Source: Mesobacillus sp. S13 (GTDB lineage Bacteria; Bacillota; Bacilli; Bacillales; Cytobacillaceae). From it: a DNA stretch of 64,000 nt. The stretch is from assembly GCF_020422885.1 (NCBI RefSeq), contig NZ_CP084622.1:3429001-3493000 (forward strand), in the 5' to 3' direction. This document shows positions 9,446 to 19,618 of this stretch, one piece after another (within the stretch, counting starts at the first letter, position 1; every line of letters begins with the position of its first letter). The notes under the pieces are model-generated. The model was given only the letters and a program-made list of their open reading frames with translations. It did not search any database and had not been told where the DNA came from. The position numbers and the translations under genes were made by a program.

Positions 9446-9812
9446 GTTACCGGTTTTCTTCTCATAGACTAAGACCGGGTATTTATTCAGGCTTTATGTG
9501 ACCGGTTTTTCTCTCACTGCCAGAAACAGAGAACATATCCAGGTTTTATGTGGCCGGTTTTCTCTCACTGCTAGAAACCGGGAACATATCCAGGTTTTAT
9601 GTGACCGGTTTTTCTCTCACTGCTAGAAACCGGGAACATATCTAGGTTTTATGTGACCGGTTTTTCTCTCACTGCTAGAAACCGGGAACATATCTAGGTT
9701 TTATGTGACCGGTTTTTCTCTCACTGCTAGAAACCGGGAACATATCCCACGGACAGAAACCGGGAACATTTTATGACCCTGATTCTCTTCTTGAAAAGAG
9801 AATGGGAAACAT
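9446..9812. repeat. 52-bp tandem array A between nadB and nifS
   Basis: Six units start with CCGG at 9450, 9502, 9554, 9605, 9657 and 9709 (spacings 52, 52, 51, 52, 52). Each has arms CCGGTTT and AAACCGG separated by about 15 nt, arm centres 22 bp apart. A second small dyad ACATA/TATGT spans the unit junction. After 9757 there is a partial unit and then a divergent one (9775-9812). No coding potential is apparent. Apart from the nadB and nifS control sites, this fills the intergenic region. Confidence 0.9.
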
Positions 9813-9854
9813 ATTGAAGTGTATAGTACCAAAATTCAAACTAGGAGCGAACCT

Positions 9855-10994
9855 ATGAAATATTTCGACTACGCGGCAACTTGCCCGCTTGACCGGGACG
9901 CGGCCAATATTTTCATTGAAGCGTCTACAAAGTACTTTGGAAATAGCCAGAGTATTCATGAAGCCGGCAGTGCAGCTGCCAATCTCCTCGAGAGCTGCAG
10001 GCAGGAATTTTCGCGCCTGCTGGGTGTCGAAGAAGCGGGGATTTATTTTACAAGCGGAGGTTCTGAAGCGAATTATCTTGGCATCATGGCCCTCCTCTCT
10101 GCTAAAAAGAAACAAGGAAATCATATTATTACCGGGGCCGCTGAACATTCTTCTGTCTATAATCTGATGAAAAAGCTTGAAAAAGAGGGATGGGATATCA
10201 CCTACCTGCCATTGAACAACAACGGCAAAATAGAGTTTGCCAGTTTTACAGAAGCTGTCAGGCCGGATACTGTGCTTGTTTCAATCCAGCATGGTAACCC
10301 GGAAATCGGGACTCTCCAGCCGGTAAAAATCATCGCAGAATACTGCTCCTCTAAAGATATCCTGATTCATACTGATTGCGTGCAAACCTTCGGAAAAATC
10401 CCAACAGCGGCGCTGGCACACACAGTAGATGCCCTGTCCATTTCCGGCCATAAATTTTACGGACCAAAAGGAACCGGAGTGGCTTATGTCAATCCGAAGC
10501 TTGCCCTAAGGCCATACATTGAAGGAACTGTGCACGAAAAGGGCTTCAGGCCTGGCACGGTGAATGTACCAGGAATCGCTGCCATGACAGCTGCAGCGCA
10601 AAAAGCGCAATCCCTCATGGCAGCTGAGTCAGAAAGAATAAGTAAGCTCAGGTCGGCTTTCATTGAAACCTTTAAAGATGCCAAAGACTCATTCGAGATT
10701 TTCGGCTCTGAAGGAAAGGAACAACTCCCAGGAATCCTCGGAATGGGGATTAAAGGCATCGAGGGGCAATTGGTTCTGCTAGAATGCAACTCCAGAGGGC
10801 ATGCAATTTCAACGGGAAGTGCTTGTCATACGGGGATGCTGTCGCCTGCGAAGACGATGTCTGCGATGGGAATCATCGGAAAAGAGGCAAAGGAATTTTT
10901 CAGGATTTCATTCGGGAGGGGAACTAGTCAGGAGGATGCAGTCGAACTTGCGAAAATTCTTGCTGCTATCACGAAACAGGTCCCGGCCGTTTAA
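9855..10994 (+). CDS. nifS: NifS-like cysteine desulfurase linked to NAD synthesis
   Basis: PLP enzyme that mobilises sulfur from cysteine; the nadB-linked NifS is thought to serve the NadA cluster. Family marks are the N-terminal YFDYAATCP, the PLP lysine in SISGHKFYGPKG, and a C-terminal Cys loop (STGSACHTG) carrying the persulfide cysteine. The ATG at 9855 follows AGGAGC; the upstream in-frame ATG at 9819 lacks a site and adds residues unlike the family. Product 379 aa. nadR follows after 57 bp. Confidence 0.94.
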   Translation: MKYFDYAATCPLDRDAANIFIEASTKYFGNSQSIHEAGSAAANLLESCRQEFSRLLGVEEAGIYFTSGGSEANYLGIMALLSAKKKQGNHIITGAAEHSSVYNLMKKLEKEGWDITYLPLNNNGKIEFASFTEAVRPDTVLVSIQHGNPEIGTLQPVKIIAEYCSSKDILIHTDCVQTFGKIPTAALAHTVDALSISGHKFYGPKGTGVAYVNPKLALRPYIEGTVHEKGFRPGTVNVPGIAAMTAAAQKAQSLMAAESERISKLRSAFIETFKDAKDSFEIFGSEGKEQLPGILGMGIKGIEGQLVLLECNSRGHAISTGSACHTGMLSPAKTMSAMGIIGKEAKEFFRISFGRGTSQEDAVELAKILAAITKQVPAV

Positions 10995-11051
10995 CTTCAA
11001 GCTGTTTTTATGGTAAAATTCTCGAATGAAGAAGTCGAAGGAGAGATCGGT

Positions 11052-11591
11052 ATGAAGGAACCTACGAAAATTCTCGGAGATGAACGCCGGGCCTATATCC
11101 TAAAGCGCCTGCAGGAAAGCAGTGAACCTATTACTGGAGGTGACCTTGCGACCATCACGAATGTAAGCAGACAGGTCATTGTTGGCGATATCACCTTGCT
11201 TAAAGCTAAAAACGAGCCTATCATTGCGACCAGTCAGGGATATCTCTATATGCATGCCTCCCGTCCTACTGCAGCGGAAAGGACCATTGCCGTTTCCCAC
11301 GGCCCGGAAAGGACAGAAGAAGAACTCCTGCTTCTTGTTGATCAAGGTGTCACAGTTAAGGACGTAAAAATCGAGCATCCCGTGTATGGGGATTTGACTG
11401 CATCCATCATGGTCTCAAACCGGAACGAAGTAAAACAGTTCATGGAAAAAATCAGAGCAACTAATGCCGCTTACTTATCAGAGTTAACAGGCGGAATCCA
11501 TCTGCACACGATCTCCGCTCCGACGGAAAAAGCGCTAGATGAAGCAGAAGAAACGCTTAGAAAAGAAAAATTATTAATCGACCTGGAATAG
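11052..11591 (+). CDS. nadR: NadR/NiaR (YrxA), 3H-domain repressor of NAD synthesis
   Basis: Nicotinate-responsive transcriptional repressor of nadBCA and nifS in B. subtilis. An N-terminal winged helix (RRAYILKRLQESSEPITGGDLATITNVSRQ, about 10-65) is followed by a 3H domain with conserved histidines in VSHGPE, EHPVYGDL and GGIHLHTI. The ATG at 11052 has AAGGAGAG upstream and gives 179 aa, the family length; the longer frame from 11010 is rejected. Co-directional with nifS, and next to the operon it should control. Confidence 0.95.
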   Translation: MKEPTKILGDERRAYILKRLQESSEPITGGDLATITNVSRQVIVGDITLLKAKNEPIIATSQGYLYMHASRPTAAERTIAVSHGPERTEEELLLLVDQGVTVKDVKIEHPVYGDLTASIMVSNRNEVKQFMEKIRATNAAYLSELTGGIHLHTISAPTEKALDEAEETLRKEKLLIDLE

Positions 11592-11598
11592 AATGCAA

Positions 11599-11632
11599 AA
11601 AGATCCATCACATAAGCGATGGATCTTTTTTA
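11599..11632. terminator. Bidirectional terminator between nadR and pheA
   Basis: GATCCATC (11602-11609) and GATGGATC (11618-11625) form an 8-bp stem, with A-run on the left and T6 on the right, so it can end both converging transcripts. Confidence 0.9.
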
Positions 11633-12472
11633 TACCTTATAGCTTGAATAGCTTCCGAGCAACTTTACTGTGCAGCCTAATGCTTCCAGTTCTGCAATCG
11701 CTCCCGGAATCAAAACATCATCCAATTTTAAATTAATATCAATAATGAAAAAGTATTTGCCCAAGCCTGTTTTCATCGGGCGTGATTCAATCTTTGACAG
11801 ATTGAGCTTGCGCCATGAGAAAGCAGATAACACTTGATGCAGCGCACCAGCCCGATCTGATGGCAAGGTTATCACCAGACTTGTCTTGTACTCTTCAGTT
11901 GATGCCATGTTTATATCATGGCCTTCCTTTGCCAGCACAGCGAAGACAGTATGATTATAGCTGTAATCATGGATATTTTGCGTAACCGGCACTAATCCGT
12001 ACTCCTCTGCAGCAAGGCTATTGGCGATGGCAGCGATGTTTCTTTCTGGATGGTTTTGTATATATTTTGCCGCTGCGGCTGTAGAGGACATATTTTCGAG
12101 AGGAATTCCTTTGAATTCTTTATGTAAAAATTTATGGCATTGCGCAAGCGCGTGTGGATGGCTGAATATCTGTTCAGCTTCCCTCCATTTTTCCATATTG
12201 TCTGGGTGAATCAGCAAATGCTGCCTGATTGGCACCACCGCTTCAGCAACAATCTGTAGATCTGTTTCATGGACTAAATAATCGATGGTAAGATTGACGG
12301 AACCCTCGATTGAGTTTTCCAGCGGAACAATCGCTGCGTCAATTTCTCCTGTTGAAGCGGCATCCATGCATTCTGGTATACTCACAAACGGAATTCTCTT
12401 AGCCTCTTTAAACAATTGCCGGGCAGCATAATCTGTAAATGTCGCGTCCGGCCCAAGATATCCAATATTCAA
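11630..12472 (-). CDS. pheA: PheA, prephenate dehydratase
   Basis: Converts prephenate to phenylpyruvate in phenylalanine synthesis. The catalytic domain occupies about 1-185 (IGYLGPDATFTDYAA, VPLENSIEGSVN, SSTAAAAKYI) and a regulatory ACT domain follows (about 198-275) with the Phe-binding motif KIESRP, suggesting feedback control by phenylalanine. The start is TTG at 12472, well placed after GGAGGGGGG. The stop overlaps the terminator tail. It is last in the run pheB-pheA. Confidence 0.96.
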   Translation of the reverse strand: MNIGYLGPDATFTDYAARQLFKEAKRIPFVSIPECMDAASTGEIDAAIVPLENSIEGSVNLTIDYLVHETDLQIVAEAVVPIRQHLLIHPDNMEKWREAEQIFSHPHALAQCHKFLHKEFKGIPLENMSSTAAAAKYIQNHPERNIAAIANSLAAEEYGLVPVTQNIHDYSYNHTVFAVLAKEGHDINMASTEEYKTSLVITLPSDRAGALHQVLSAFSWRKLNLSKIESRPMKTGLGKYFFIIDINLKLDDVLIPGAIAELEALGCTVKLLGSYSSYKV

Positions 12473-12501
12473 GCCAATCCCCCCTCCTACAAAGCTTGAC
12501 G

Positions 12502-12963
12502 TTAAGCACCTGATCCGAGCACTTCTACTTTTTCTACAAACTCCAGTCTTTTCAGTCTCGCGAGCAATTCGTCCATTTCGACACTCATTTCGGTGACATT
12601 CAGGCTCAGCGTTACATTCGCCCTGCTTTGCAGAGGAATGGTCTGATGGATGGTCAAAACATTGCAGCCTGCTGCAGCGACGGTGCTCAGCAGTTCAGAA
12701 AGTGTACCAGAACGATCTTCAAGCTGAAAAAACAGCGTAATGATTCGTTCCTTCACAACCGTATGGAACGGAAACACGGTATCTCGGTATTTGTAAAAGG
12801 CACTCCGGCTCAAATCGACGCGTTGAACTGCATCCCAGACTGACTCTGCCTTACCGCGCTCGATCATTTCCTTCGCCTCAAGTGTCTTCTTCATTGCTTC
12901 AGGCAGGACATCTTCACGAACAAGGTAAAACTTCCTATCTTGATTTTGCTTCATCTCCAACAC
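12502..12963 (-). CDS. pheB: PheB, ACT-domain protein
   Basis: Small ACT-domain protein of the obg-pheB-pheA cluster; historically called PheB/chorismate mutase-like, its biochemical role is not settled. The N-terminal [21 protein letters not shown] region has an HTH-like segment ([13 protein letters not shown]), and the ACT domain spans about 75-150 ([19 protein letters not shown]). The start is unclear: GTG at 12963, TTG at 12960 and ATG at 12954 are in frame; the GGAG just before the ATG is too close to serve it. Confidence 0.9.
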   Translation of the reverse strand: MLEMKQNQDRKFYLVREDVLPEAMKKTLEAKEMIERGKAESVWDAVQRVDLSRSAFYKYRDTVFPFHTVVKERIITLFFQLEDRSGTLSELLSTVAAAGCNVLTIHQTIPLQSRANVTLSLNVTEMSVEMDELLARLKRLEFVEKVEVLGSGA

Positions 12964-13028
12964 CCCATTAGATTGAAAGCTTCTTTATTTTTTCTGCCGA
13001 ATCTTTAATTAAAAAAGCCATTTTTTAT

Positions 13029-13069
13029 AAAGGAAAGCCGATTAACCTGTTCCTGGCTAATCGACCTTT
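13029..13069 (-). terminator. Probable terminator after obg
   Basis: Minus strand: AAAGG/CCTTT and CGATTA/TAATCG arms form a split stem between obg and pheB. The following sequence is A/T-rich but not a clean T-run, so read-through into pheB is likely. Confidence 0.45.
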
Positions 13070-13083
13070 CAAATCCTTTAAGG

Positions 13084-14376
13084 CTATTCCACGAATTCAA
13101 ATTCATATTCAAGCAGCTTGACTGTATCTCCGTCTTTCGCGCCTCTTTCACGAAGTGCATCGTCAATGCCCATGCCGCGCATCTGGCGGGCGAACCTTTG
13201 GACAGATTCATCCCTTGAGAAATCAGTCATCTTGAACAGCCTTTCAATACTGTCACCCGAAATGACGAATGCTCCATCCGACTCACGGGTGATCTGGAAT
13301 TCCTGTTCAGCTTTCTCGTGCTTGTACATCACGCGGTTTTCATCTTTTTCCAATACCTCTTCATCAATGAGAGGGAACTCCGGTGTTTTTTCAATCAAGT
13401 CAGCTACCGCGAATAATAATTCACGCAGACCTTCTCTTGTAACAGCCGAAATTGGGAATACAGGATGTTCATCCCCGACTTTTTCCTTGAACACTTTCAG
13501 GTTTTCTTCCGCATCTGGCATGTCCATTTTATTGGCGACAATGACTTGAGGTCTTTCCGTCAGCCTCAAATTGTATTCCTTCAATTCATTATTGATTGTC
13601 AGATAATCCTCGTACGGATCACGGCCTTCCGTTGCCGCCATGTCAATAACATGGATGATGACACGTGTACGTTCGATATGGCGCAGGAATTGATGCCCAA
13701 GGCCCACTCCTGAATGTGCACCTTCAATAAGTCCAGGCAAGTCCGCAAGAACAAAGCTTCGGCCGTCTTCTGTTTCGACCATTCCCAGGTTCGGGGCAAT
13801 CGTCGTGAAGTGGTATTCTGCAATCTTCGGTCTAGCTGCTGAAACAACAGACAATAACGTCGATTTCCCTACGCTTGGGAAGCCTACCAGTCCAACATCC
13901 GCAAGGAGCTTCAATTCCATGACAATTTCTCTTTCCTGTCCGGGCTCCCCTTTTTCTGAGAGCTCTGGTGCCGGGTTGGCTGGTGTAGCAAAGCGTGAGT
14001 TACCACGGCCGCCTCGGCCACCCCTGGCGATAACTGCCTTCTGGCCATGCTCTACCAGGTCAGCAATGATCGCGCCAGTCTCAGCGTCGGATACGATTGT
14101 CCCTGGTGGAACTTTTACGATCATATCCTTGGAATTTTTACCATGCTGGTTTTTAGACATTCCGTGCTCTCCGCGAGGTGCCTTGAAATGGCGCTGATAC
14201 CTGAAATCCATCAGCGTACGCAGTCCCTCTTCCACCTGGAAGACCACATTTGCACCGTTACCGCCGTCGCCGCCAGCAGGGCCGCCCTTCGGTACGTATT
14301 TTTCACGTCGGAACGCGACCATTCCATCGCCGCCGTCCCCGCCTTTTACATAAATTTTAACCTGATCGACAAACAT
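13084..14376 (-). CDS. obgE: Obg, ribosome-associated essential GTPase
   Basis: Essential GTPase for large-subunit maturation, also needed for the general stress response and sporulation in B. subtilis. Glycine-rich Obg fold (about 1-158, [18 protein letters not shown]), G domain with [23 protein letters not shown] and NKMD, then an OCT domain at the C-terminus. Length 430 is normal. The ATG at 14376 follows AGGTGG. It is 48 bp downstream of spo0B, as in B. subtilis where the two are co-transcribed. Confidence 0.97.
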   Translation of the reverse strand: MFVDQVKIYVKGGDGGDGMVAFRREKYVPKGGPAGGDGGNGANVVFQVEEGLRTLMDFRYQRHFKAPRGEHGMSKNQHGKNSKDMIVKVPPGTIVSDAETGAIIADLVEHGQKAVIARGGRGGRGNSRFATPANPAPELSEKGEPGQEREIVMELKLLADVGLVGFPSVGKSTLLSVVSAARPKIAEYHFTTIAPNLGMVETEDGRSFVLADLPGLIEGAHSGVGLGHQFLRHIERTRVIIHVIDMAATEGRDPYEDYLTINNELKEYNLRLTERPQVIVANKMDMPDAEENLKVFKEKVGDEHPVFPISAVTREGLRELLFAVADLIEKTPEFPLIDEEVLEKDENRVMYKHEKAEQEFQITRESDGAFVISGDSIERLFKMTDFSRDESVQRFARQMRGMGIDDALRERGAKDGDTVKLLEYEFEFVE

Positions 14377-14424
14377 TATGTCATTACCACCTGTCTGAAA
14401 TTTGTTATCGCTTAATATGTTTCC

Positions 14425-14964
14425 CTAGAGTGATTCTATAAAAACTTCTATTGTCAATTCGCCATCGACAACGCCATCCGATATCACTTTCATTTTTTCA
14501 CCGTTCTGCTGGTCGAGGAAGCTTTCTAAGCGATTTTTATCCTTTATTATTCCGCTAAAATCAAAAAAGAACCCGATTCCTTTCTCCTGCGGTTCAATTG
14601 TGACGGAGAGATGATTTTCCTGATATGGTTCAATCGAAGAATTCAATGTATCAAAAAGCTGCTCTGTCCAGCCAGTCAACAGCTGGTCATCTAATCTGTG
14701 GAAGTTCTGGGAGTCCATTACTTCATATTCCAATTGGAAATGATGATTCTCCCAATTGCAGGTTAACAAGGTAGAGGCAAACTGAGGAAGATGTAAATTA
14801 GATAGCTTTGCATCCTGCCTGGCTTCCATGATAATTTCTTCAATGATCTCTTTAGCCCGGTCCACTTTATTCAGCGATAAATTCCCTTTAATTAATTGAA
14901 GCTGATTCATCCAATCATGGCGTGCATGGCGCAAAACCTCGATTGTATCCCACTCTTTTTTCAT
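14425..14964 (-). CDS. spo0B: Spo0B, sporulation phosphotransferase
   Basis: Relays phosphate from Spo0F to Spo0A in the phosphorelay. The diagnostic helix LRHARHDWMNQLQLIKGN is present; the His of RHDWMN (residue 16 from the chosen start) corresponds to the phosphorylated His30 of B. subtilis. The C-terminal half resembles a degenerate histidine-kinase ATPase fold. The ATG at 14964 is chosen because AGGAG lies 7 nt upstream; this gives 179 aa with a shorter N-terminus than in B. subtilis. Confidence 0.94.
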   Translation of the reverse strand: MKKEWDTIEVLRHARHDWMNQLQLIKGNLSLNKVDRAKEIIEEIIMEARQDAKLSNLHLPQFASTLLTCNWENHHFQLEYEVMDSQNFHRLDDQLLTGWTEQLFDTLNSSIEPYQENHLSVTIEPQEKGIGFFFDFSGIIKDKNRLESFLDQQNGEKMKVISDGVVDGELTIEVFIESL

Positions 14965-15110
14965 ACACATACTCCTACTCATAAGACTGCTTGGTGTAAG
15001 TATAACAAAAAAGCCATTCTGCGTAAGCTAATTATGTATTTAAGTTAGTTGGATTTCTTTTCATGTTCTCATTCATATCCAGAAGCAACAAGCCGTAAAA
15101 TACAAGAAAA

Positions 15111-15131
15111 CCCTAACCGCAGTGGTTAGGG
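15111..15131 (-). terminator. Terminator of the rplU-prp-rpmA operon
   Basis: CCCTAACC and GGTTAGGG form an 8-bp stem with a 5-nt loop, followed on the minus strand by TTTTCTTGT, directly after rpmA. Confidence 0.85.
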
Positions 15132-15143
15132 CTTCTCTTTAGC

Positions 15144-15780
<637 letters not shown>

Positions 15781-15795
15781 GGTAATCCGCCTTAA

Positions 15796-16104
15796 TTAAG
15801 CGTTGATCTTTTCGATAACAACTTTAGTGTAAGGCTGACGATGACCTTGCTTCTTACGATTGTTCTTTTTCGCTTTGTACTTGAAAACGATGATTTTCTT
15901 TTGACGGCCGTTCTTTTCAACTTTAGCAGTTACAGTTGCGCCTTCAACTACTGGGCTACCAACTTTAACGTTATCGCCACCTACAAAAAGAACCTTGTCA
16001 AAAGTTACAGTTTCGCCTTCAGCAGCGTTTAGCTTTTCAATGTAGATTGCTTGTCCTTCTTCTACCTTTACTTGCTTGCCGCCAGTTTCGATAATTGCGT
16101 ACAT
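15796..16104 (-). CDS. rplU: Ribosomal protein bL21
   Basis: Large-subunit 23S rRNA-binding protein. The 102-aa product begins [17 protein letters not shown] and ends with the basic [22 protein letters not shown] segment typical of L21. The ATG at 16104 follows GAGGAGGTGC; the longer in-frame start at 16164 lies inside the leader and is rejected. Confidence 0.98.
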   Translation of the reverse strand: MYAIIETGGKQVKVEEGQAIYIEKLNAAEGETVTFDKVLFVGGDNVKVGSPVVEGATVTAKVEKNGRQKKIIVFKYKAKKNNRKKQGHRQPYTKVVIEKINA

Positions 16105-16215
16105 TCCAGTGCACCTCCTCATTAGACTCAGACTCGCCAACCGCAGGCGTTTGCGAATTTGCAAAGCTTAGATACCTGAAGTGTGCGGTTGTAGCACGGG
16201 TGCTACAAACAATAA
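16105..16215 (-). ncRNA. L21 leader (autoregulatory mRNA element)
   Basis: The 5-prime UTR of rplU carries two stem-loops on the minus strand: GTAGCAC/GTGCTAC and CGCAAACGCCTGCGG-type pairing, ending in the segment GAGTCTGAGTCTAATGAGG next to the ribosome-binding site. This matches the known L21 leader layout of Bacillota, thought to be bound by L21 for feedback control. Boundaries are approximate. Confidence 0.75.
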
Positions 16216-16222
16216 CATTAAA

Positions 16223-16252
16223 ATACTATCATATGCCGAGCAAAAGTGTCAA
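16223..16252 (-). promoter_or_regulatory. Probable sigma-A promoter of rplU-prp-rpmA
   Basis: TTGACA (16247-16252) and TAGTAT (16223-16228) on the minus strand, 18 bp apart, just upstream of the L21 leader. Confidence 0.6.
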
Positions 16253-16288
16253 CATATTAATATATGTTCTTTTAATGGCCAGCTTGGC

Positions 16289-17743
16289 TCAACCTGATTC
16301 TGTCGAAGCACCAACCTTAATGATTTCGTAAAAAGGTTTCGCCGCGTCTGACAATGAGAATTTTATCTTAAAGCCTAATGTCTTTTCAAGCCTCAATTTA
16401 TGGATATCAGTCTCACCGGAAAATTGCTTGATGACTTCATCGGTTGCCGCAACAAGAACTTCATCGTAATCCGAGTTTTTGTATTCCCATAGCGCGCGCT
16501 CAAGCCGGTACGCGACGGTCTCTGAACTGAGTACCTGTCCCGTGCCTCCGCAAGTCCAGCATTTCTCGGTCAGAGTCTCGGCCATCGACTGCTTCGTTTT
16601 CTTTCTTGTCAGCTGGAGGATACCCAGCTCTGTAAAACCGATGATCCGTGTCCGGCGCCCGTCCTGAAGCAGTTCTTTTTGAATGGCCTTCAGCACCTTG
16701 TCCCGCTCACTCTGACTCTTCATATCGATAAAATCGATCAGAATGATGCCCGCAAGATCCCTAAGTCTGATTTGCCTTGCCGCTTCGACTGCAGCATTCA
16801 TATTCGTTTTCATGACCGTGTCACGCAAATCACTCTTGCCGGAAAACTTCCCTGTGTTCACATCGATCATCGTCAGTGCTTCACCCTGGTCAATGACCAT
16901 ATACGCCCCTTTATCGAGCCAGACCATCCTTTTAAGCAAACGCTCGATTTCTTGCTCGATTTTATAAAAGGAAAAGATATTTTCTTTGCCAGTATAAAAT
17001 TCTGGCTCTATACTTTCTGGATCATGCCGCTGAATTCTTTTTTTCATATCGAGGCAATCTGTGATCACGTCAACATTTTGAACAGATAGAAGGGCTGCCA
17101 TTGCTTGCTCAAAAAAGTAGTCACGACTGTGAACGATTCCCGGCTTCTTCATAGCTGACATAGTCTTTACCATTAGAGCGTATTGAGTCCGCTGCTGTTC
17201 CAGCTCACGCATGATGACTTCTTCTGTCTGACTCAGGCTTTCCGTCCTGAAAATGAGGCCTTCTCCGGGTGTTTTAACCTGGCTGGCAAAATCTCTCCAT
17301 TTATCCCTCGTTTCGGGTGATTCTGCCTTTTTAGATACGGCTATGTATTTTCCTTGAGGCATATAGACAAGGTTCTCACCTTGTAATTCAACCACTGCCG
17401 TCAGTCTTGCCCCTTTTGTGCCGGCTGCATCCTTTTCAACCTGGACCAGCAGCTTTTCACCTTGATGGACATAGGAAGAAATCGAGCGGTTGTTTTTCTT
17501 CTCGTCGTCTGAAAGTACATAGGAAGGGAGCTTTTCTTTTTGAAGGAAGCCGCTCATTTCTTCGCCAAAATTGACAAAGGCAGCGCTCATCCCCGGGATG
17601 ACTTTTTCGACGATGCCCAGATAAATATTCCCGACCAGCGATTGTTGGCCAGGCTGTTCAATATATATTTTTTCAACTTCGCCATCCTTGACCAAAGCGA
17701 AGCGTTTTTCTCTTGAATTTGTATTAATGATTAACTTGTACAT
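16289..17743 (-). CDS. rng: RNase E/G family ribonuclease
   Basis: Endoribonuclease acting on 5-prime monophosphorylated RNA. An N-terminal S1 domain (about 35-130) is followed by the RNase E/G core with the metal-binding region MIDVNTGKFSGKSDLRD and IILIDFIDM, and the Zn-link CWTCGGTG. Length 484 fits RNase G. B. subtilis lacks this gene, but other Bacillaceae carry it here between spoIVFB and rplU. The ATG at 17743 has AAGGAG upstream. Confidence 0.95.
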   Translation of the reverse strand: MYKLIINTNSREKRFALVKDGEVEKIYIEQPGQQSLVGNIYLGIVEKVIPGMSAAFVNFGEEMSGFLQKEKLPSYVLSDDEKKNNRSISSYVHQGEKLLVQVEKDAAGTKGARLTAVVELQGENLVYMPQGKYIAVSKKAESPETRDKWRDFASQVKTPGEGLIFRTESLSQTEEVIMRELEQQRTQYALMVKTMSAMKKPGIVHSRDYFFEQAMAALLSVQNVDVITDCLDMKKRIQRHDPESIEPEFYTGKENIFSFYKIEQEIERLLKRMVWLDKGAYMVIDQGEALTMIDVNTGKFSGKSDLRDTVMKTNMNAAVEAARQIRLRDLAGIILIDFIDMKSQSERDKVLKAIQKELLQDGRRTRIIGFTELGILQLTRKKTKQSMAETLTEKCWTCGGTGQVLSSETVAYRLERALWEYKNSDYDEVLVAATDEVIKQFSGETDIHKLRLEKTLGFKIKFSLSDAAKPFYEIIKVGASTESG

Positions 17744-17759
17744 TGTTTCTCCTTACCCA

Positions 17760-17797
17760 CAAAAAAATGCAGCGCAAAAGGTGTCTGCGCTGCATTC
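17760..17797 (-). terminator. Terminator between spoIVFB and rng
   Basis: AATGCAGCGC and GCGCTGCATT form a 10-bp stem, followed on the minus strand by TTTTTTT. It ends the spoIVFAB transcript. Confidence 0.88.
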
Positions 17798-17808
17798 ATT
17801 ATCCTATT

Positions 17809-18675
17809 TTAAAAGGTGTAAAGCAAATCTCCAATTTTCGCTGATAACAGCTTCTCACTGAAAAAAGCATGGAGCAATTCATTCTCATCCATGACCATTT
17901 CTTTGCCGTCCTTCTGCTTGACGATGATGGGATGCTTGCAGCCGCGCTGAAATTTACTCAGGACCTGCCCGACCATTTCATTCTCGGTGGCGTTGATCGG
18001 CTTCAGCTCTCTTAAATCCACCTGCTTTCCATAGTGCCTTTCCATCAAAAAGCGCATGAATGTGAACCGTCGCTGCTTCCATTCAAAGTACAGGGAGAAA
18101 GCCAGGAAACCGATGATGACCCAGACATTCAATGTCATTGGGGCCATGACGATAAGGAAAGCCGAAAAAAGTGCCAGTATTCCTGCTGAGACATACAGCG
18201 TCCGCACATGGGCTTCTTGAAAGGAAGTGGACAACGATAGCAGGATGAACAACAGCTTGCCTCCATCCAATGGCCAGATTGGAATCAGATTGAACAAAAG
18301 GACCATCATATTATATTCGATGAACAACATATGCCATTTTTCCGGAACAAGCCCTGCGGCAAACAGCAAAGAGGAGAGCGCCATCATCCAGATATGCTGC
18401 AGGGGGCCTGCAAGGACGACAATCAGTTCCTCTTTTAACGGTCTGTTTCCATGCTCATCCATTTCCGCTACACCGCCGAATGGCAGCAAGGCGATTTTCT
18501 TGATTCTCCACGAAAAAAAAGAAGCTGCAGCACCATGTCCCATTTCATGAACAAAAATAATCAGCAGCACCATCATCAGCTCTATAAAATGCGCGGTCGC
18601 AACAGCAAGGGCGATGATCACCCACAACAAAGGATGGATGTGTATTTTTCGCAATAATTCAATGGCTTTATTCAA
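17809..18675 (-). CDS. spoIVFB: SpoIVFB, intramembrane metalloprotease for pro-sigma-K
   Basis: Site-2 protease family member in the outer forespore membrane that cleaves pro-sigma-K. The zinc site is HEMGH (in IIFVHEMGHGAAA) with the distal WPLDGGKLL (NPDG-type) motif, set among six predicted membrane segments. A C-terminal CBS-like domain (about 215-285) senses ATP in the family. The start is TTG at 18675 after CCAGGTGATC, overlapping spoIVFA by 8 bp. It depends on SpoIVFA and BofA for holding inactive. Confidence 0.95.
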   Translation of the reverse strand: MNKAIELLRKIHIHPLLWVIIALAVATAHFIELMMVLLIIFVHEMGHGAAASFFSWRIKKIALLPFGGVAEMDEHGNRPLKEELIVVLAGPLQHIWMMALSSLLFAAGLVPEKWHMLFIEYNMMVLLFNLIPIWPLDGGKLLFILLSLSTSFQEAHVRTLYVSAGILALFSAFLIVMAPMTLNVWVIIGFLAFSLYFEWKQRRFTFMRFLMERHYGKQVDLRELKPINATENEMVGQVLSKFQRGCKHPIIVKQKDGKEMVMDENELLHAFFSEKLLSAKIGDLLYTF

Positions 18676-19447
18676 ACTTGATCACCTGGACAGGATCAAC
18701 GAAGTCATCCCCTTTTTTAATAGCGAAGTAAAACGAACCTTTGATTCCATCCGTACTGTCCATCGCACTTCCTACCTTTGTGCCCTTGGAAATATATTCA
18801 TAAAGGCTTACGTCGATTTTGTCGAGGTTTCCGTACCATGTTTCACTCTTGTCTGCATGCTGCACAATGACCGTTTTGCCGAATCCTTCCTTCATGCCGA
18901 CAAAGTGGACAAGACCTTCATCCATGGCTTCTACACCGGCACCTTTGCCGGTTTCAATCATGATTCTCTGGCCATTGTCGCCAAAATCTTCAAGGATTTT
19001 ACCGGAAGCAGGGAGTGCATACTGGTTGTCGGGAGCCAAATCCTGTTTATTTTCTTCCTCGCCAGATTCTTTGGCTGGAAGCAGAGCCAGAGGCTTTCCA
19101 AACTGATCTTCATACCAGTTCGAAACGGCAGCAAACTGGAATTCCTGTTCCATCGTATGCTTCACGTATTGCTGGATTGTTTCTGCTTTTTCAGATGGAC
19201 TGCGGTAAATGATCGCAATGATCAAAACCAGGCACGCCGAAGCAAGCACCTTGAATAAAAAAACTTCCTTTTTGAATAGAGGATGTCCACCTTCCCCCGG
19301 ACCCATGTCATAAGATGGAATCCGGTCAAAACCATGCCGCTCTTCCTCCGTCGAAAAAAAGCGATTATGGTTCATTTTCTCCATTCTTTCCCGCTCTCTT
19401 TTCCTCTTCATCATCCTTCTGCGTATATCATCAGCTCTCGAGTTCAT
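18668..19447 (-). CDS. spoIVFA: SpoIVFA, regulator of SpoIVFB
   Basis: Membrane protein that holds SpoIVFB inactive until cleaved by SpoIVB. A very basic cytoplasmic N-terminus (RRRMMKRKRERER) precedes one membrane segment (about 71-90, VLASACLVLIIAIIY) and a C-terminal LytM/M23-like domain (about 160-255, GLVHFVGMKEGFGKTVIVQHAD). The domain keeps an HAD but not a full metal site, consistent with a regulatory role. Coupled to spoIVFB by overlap. Confidence 0.93.
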   Translation of the reverse strand: MNSRADDIRRRMMKRKRERERMEKMNHNRFFSTEEERHGFDRIPSYDMGPGEGGHPLFKKEVFLFKVLASACLVLIIAIIYRSPSEKAETIQQYVKHTMEQEFQFAAVSNWYEDQFGKPLALLPAKESGEEENKQDLAPDNQYALPASGKILEDFGDNGQRIMIETGKGAGVEAMDEGLVHFVGMKEGFGKTVIVQHADKSETWYGNLDKIDVSLYEYISKGTKVGSAMDSTDGIKGSFYFAIKKGDDFVDPVQVIKFE

Positions 19448-19618
19448 ACAATCCCACCATTCCCCTTGTACTCTAAGTTAGTACAAGTCTATGACCTGTC
19501 CAACGAGAGTATGACAAATTAGATGAATGGAAGATGTGACTTCTGCTCAAAACTAAAAATCAACTACGATGGCACAGGACGATTACTTGAGCAAGGAGCG
19601 AGAACATTCTTTCTTAAT

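Noticed and set aside
9771..10148. Minus-strand 125-codon frame over the nifS start
   Set aside because: It overlaps nifS and array A in antisense, with no supported start or family features.
12952..12954. ATG at 12954 as a clear pheB start
   Set aside because: Its only G-rich site (GGAG) touches the ATG, so it cannot act as a ribosome-binding site for it; the start is left open.
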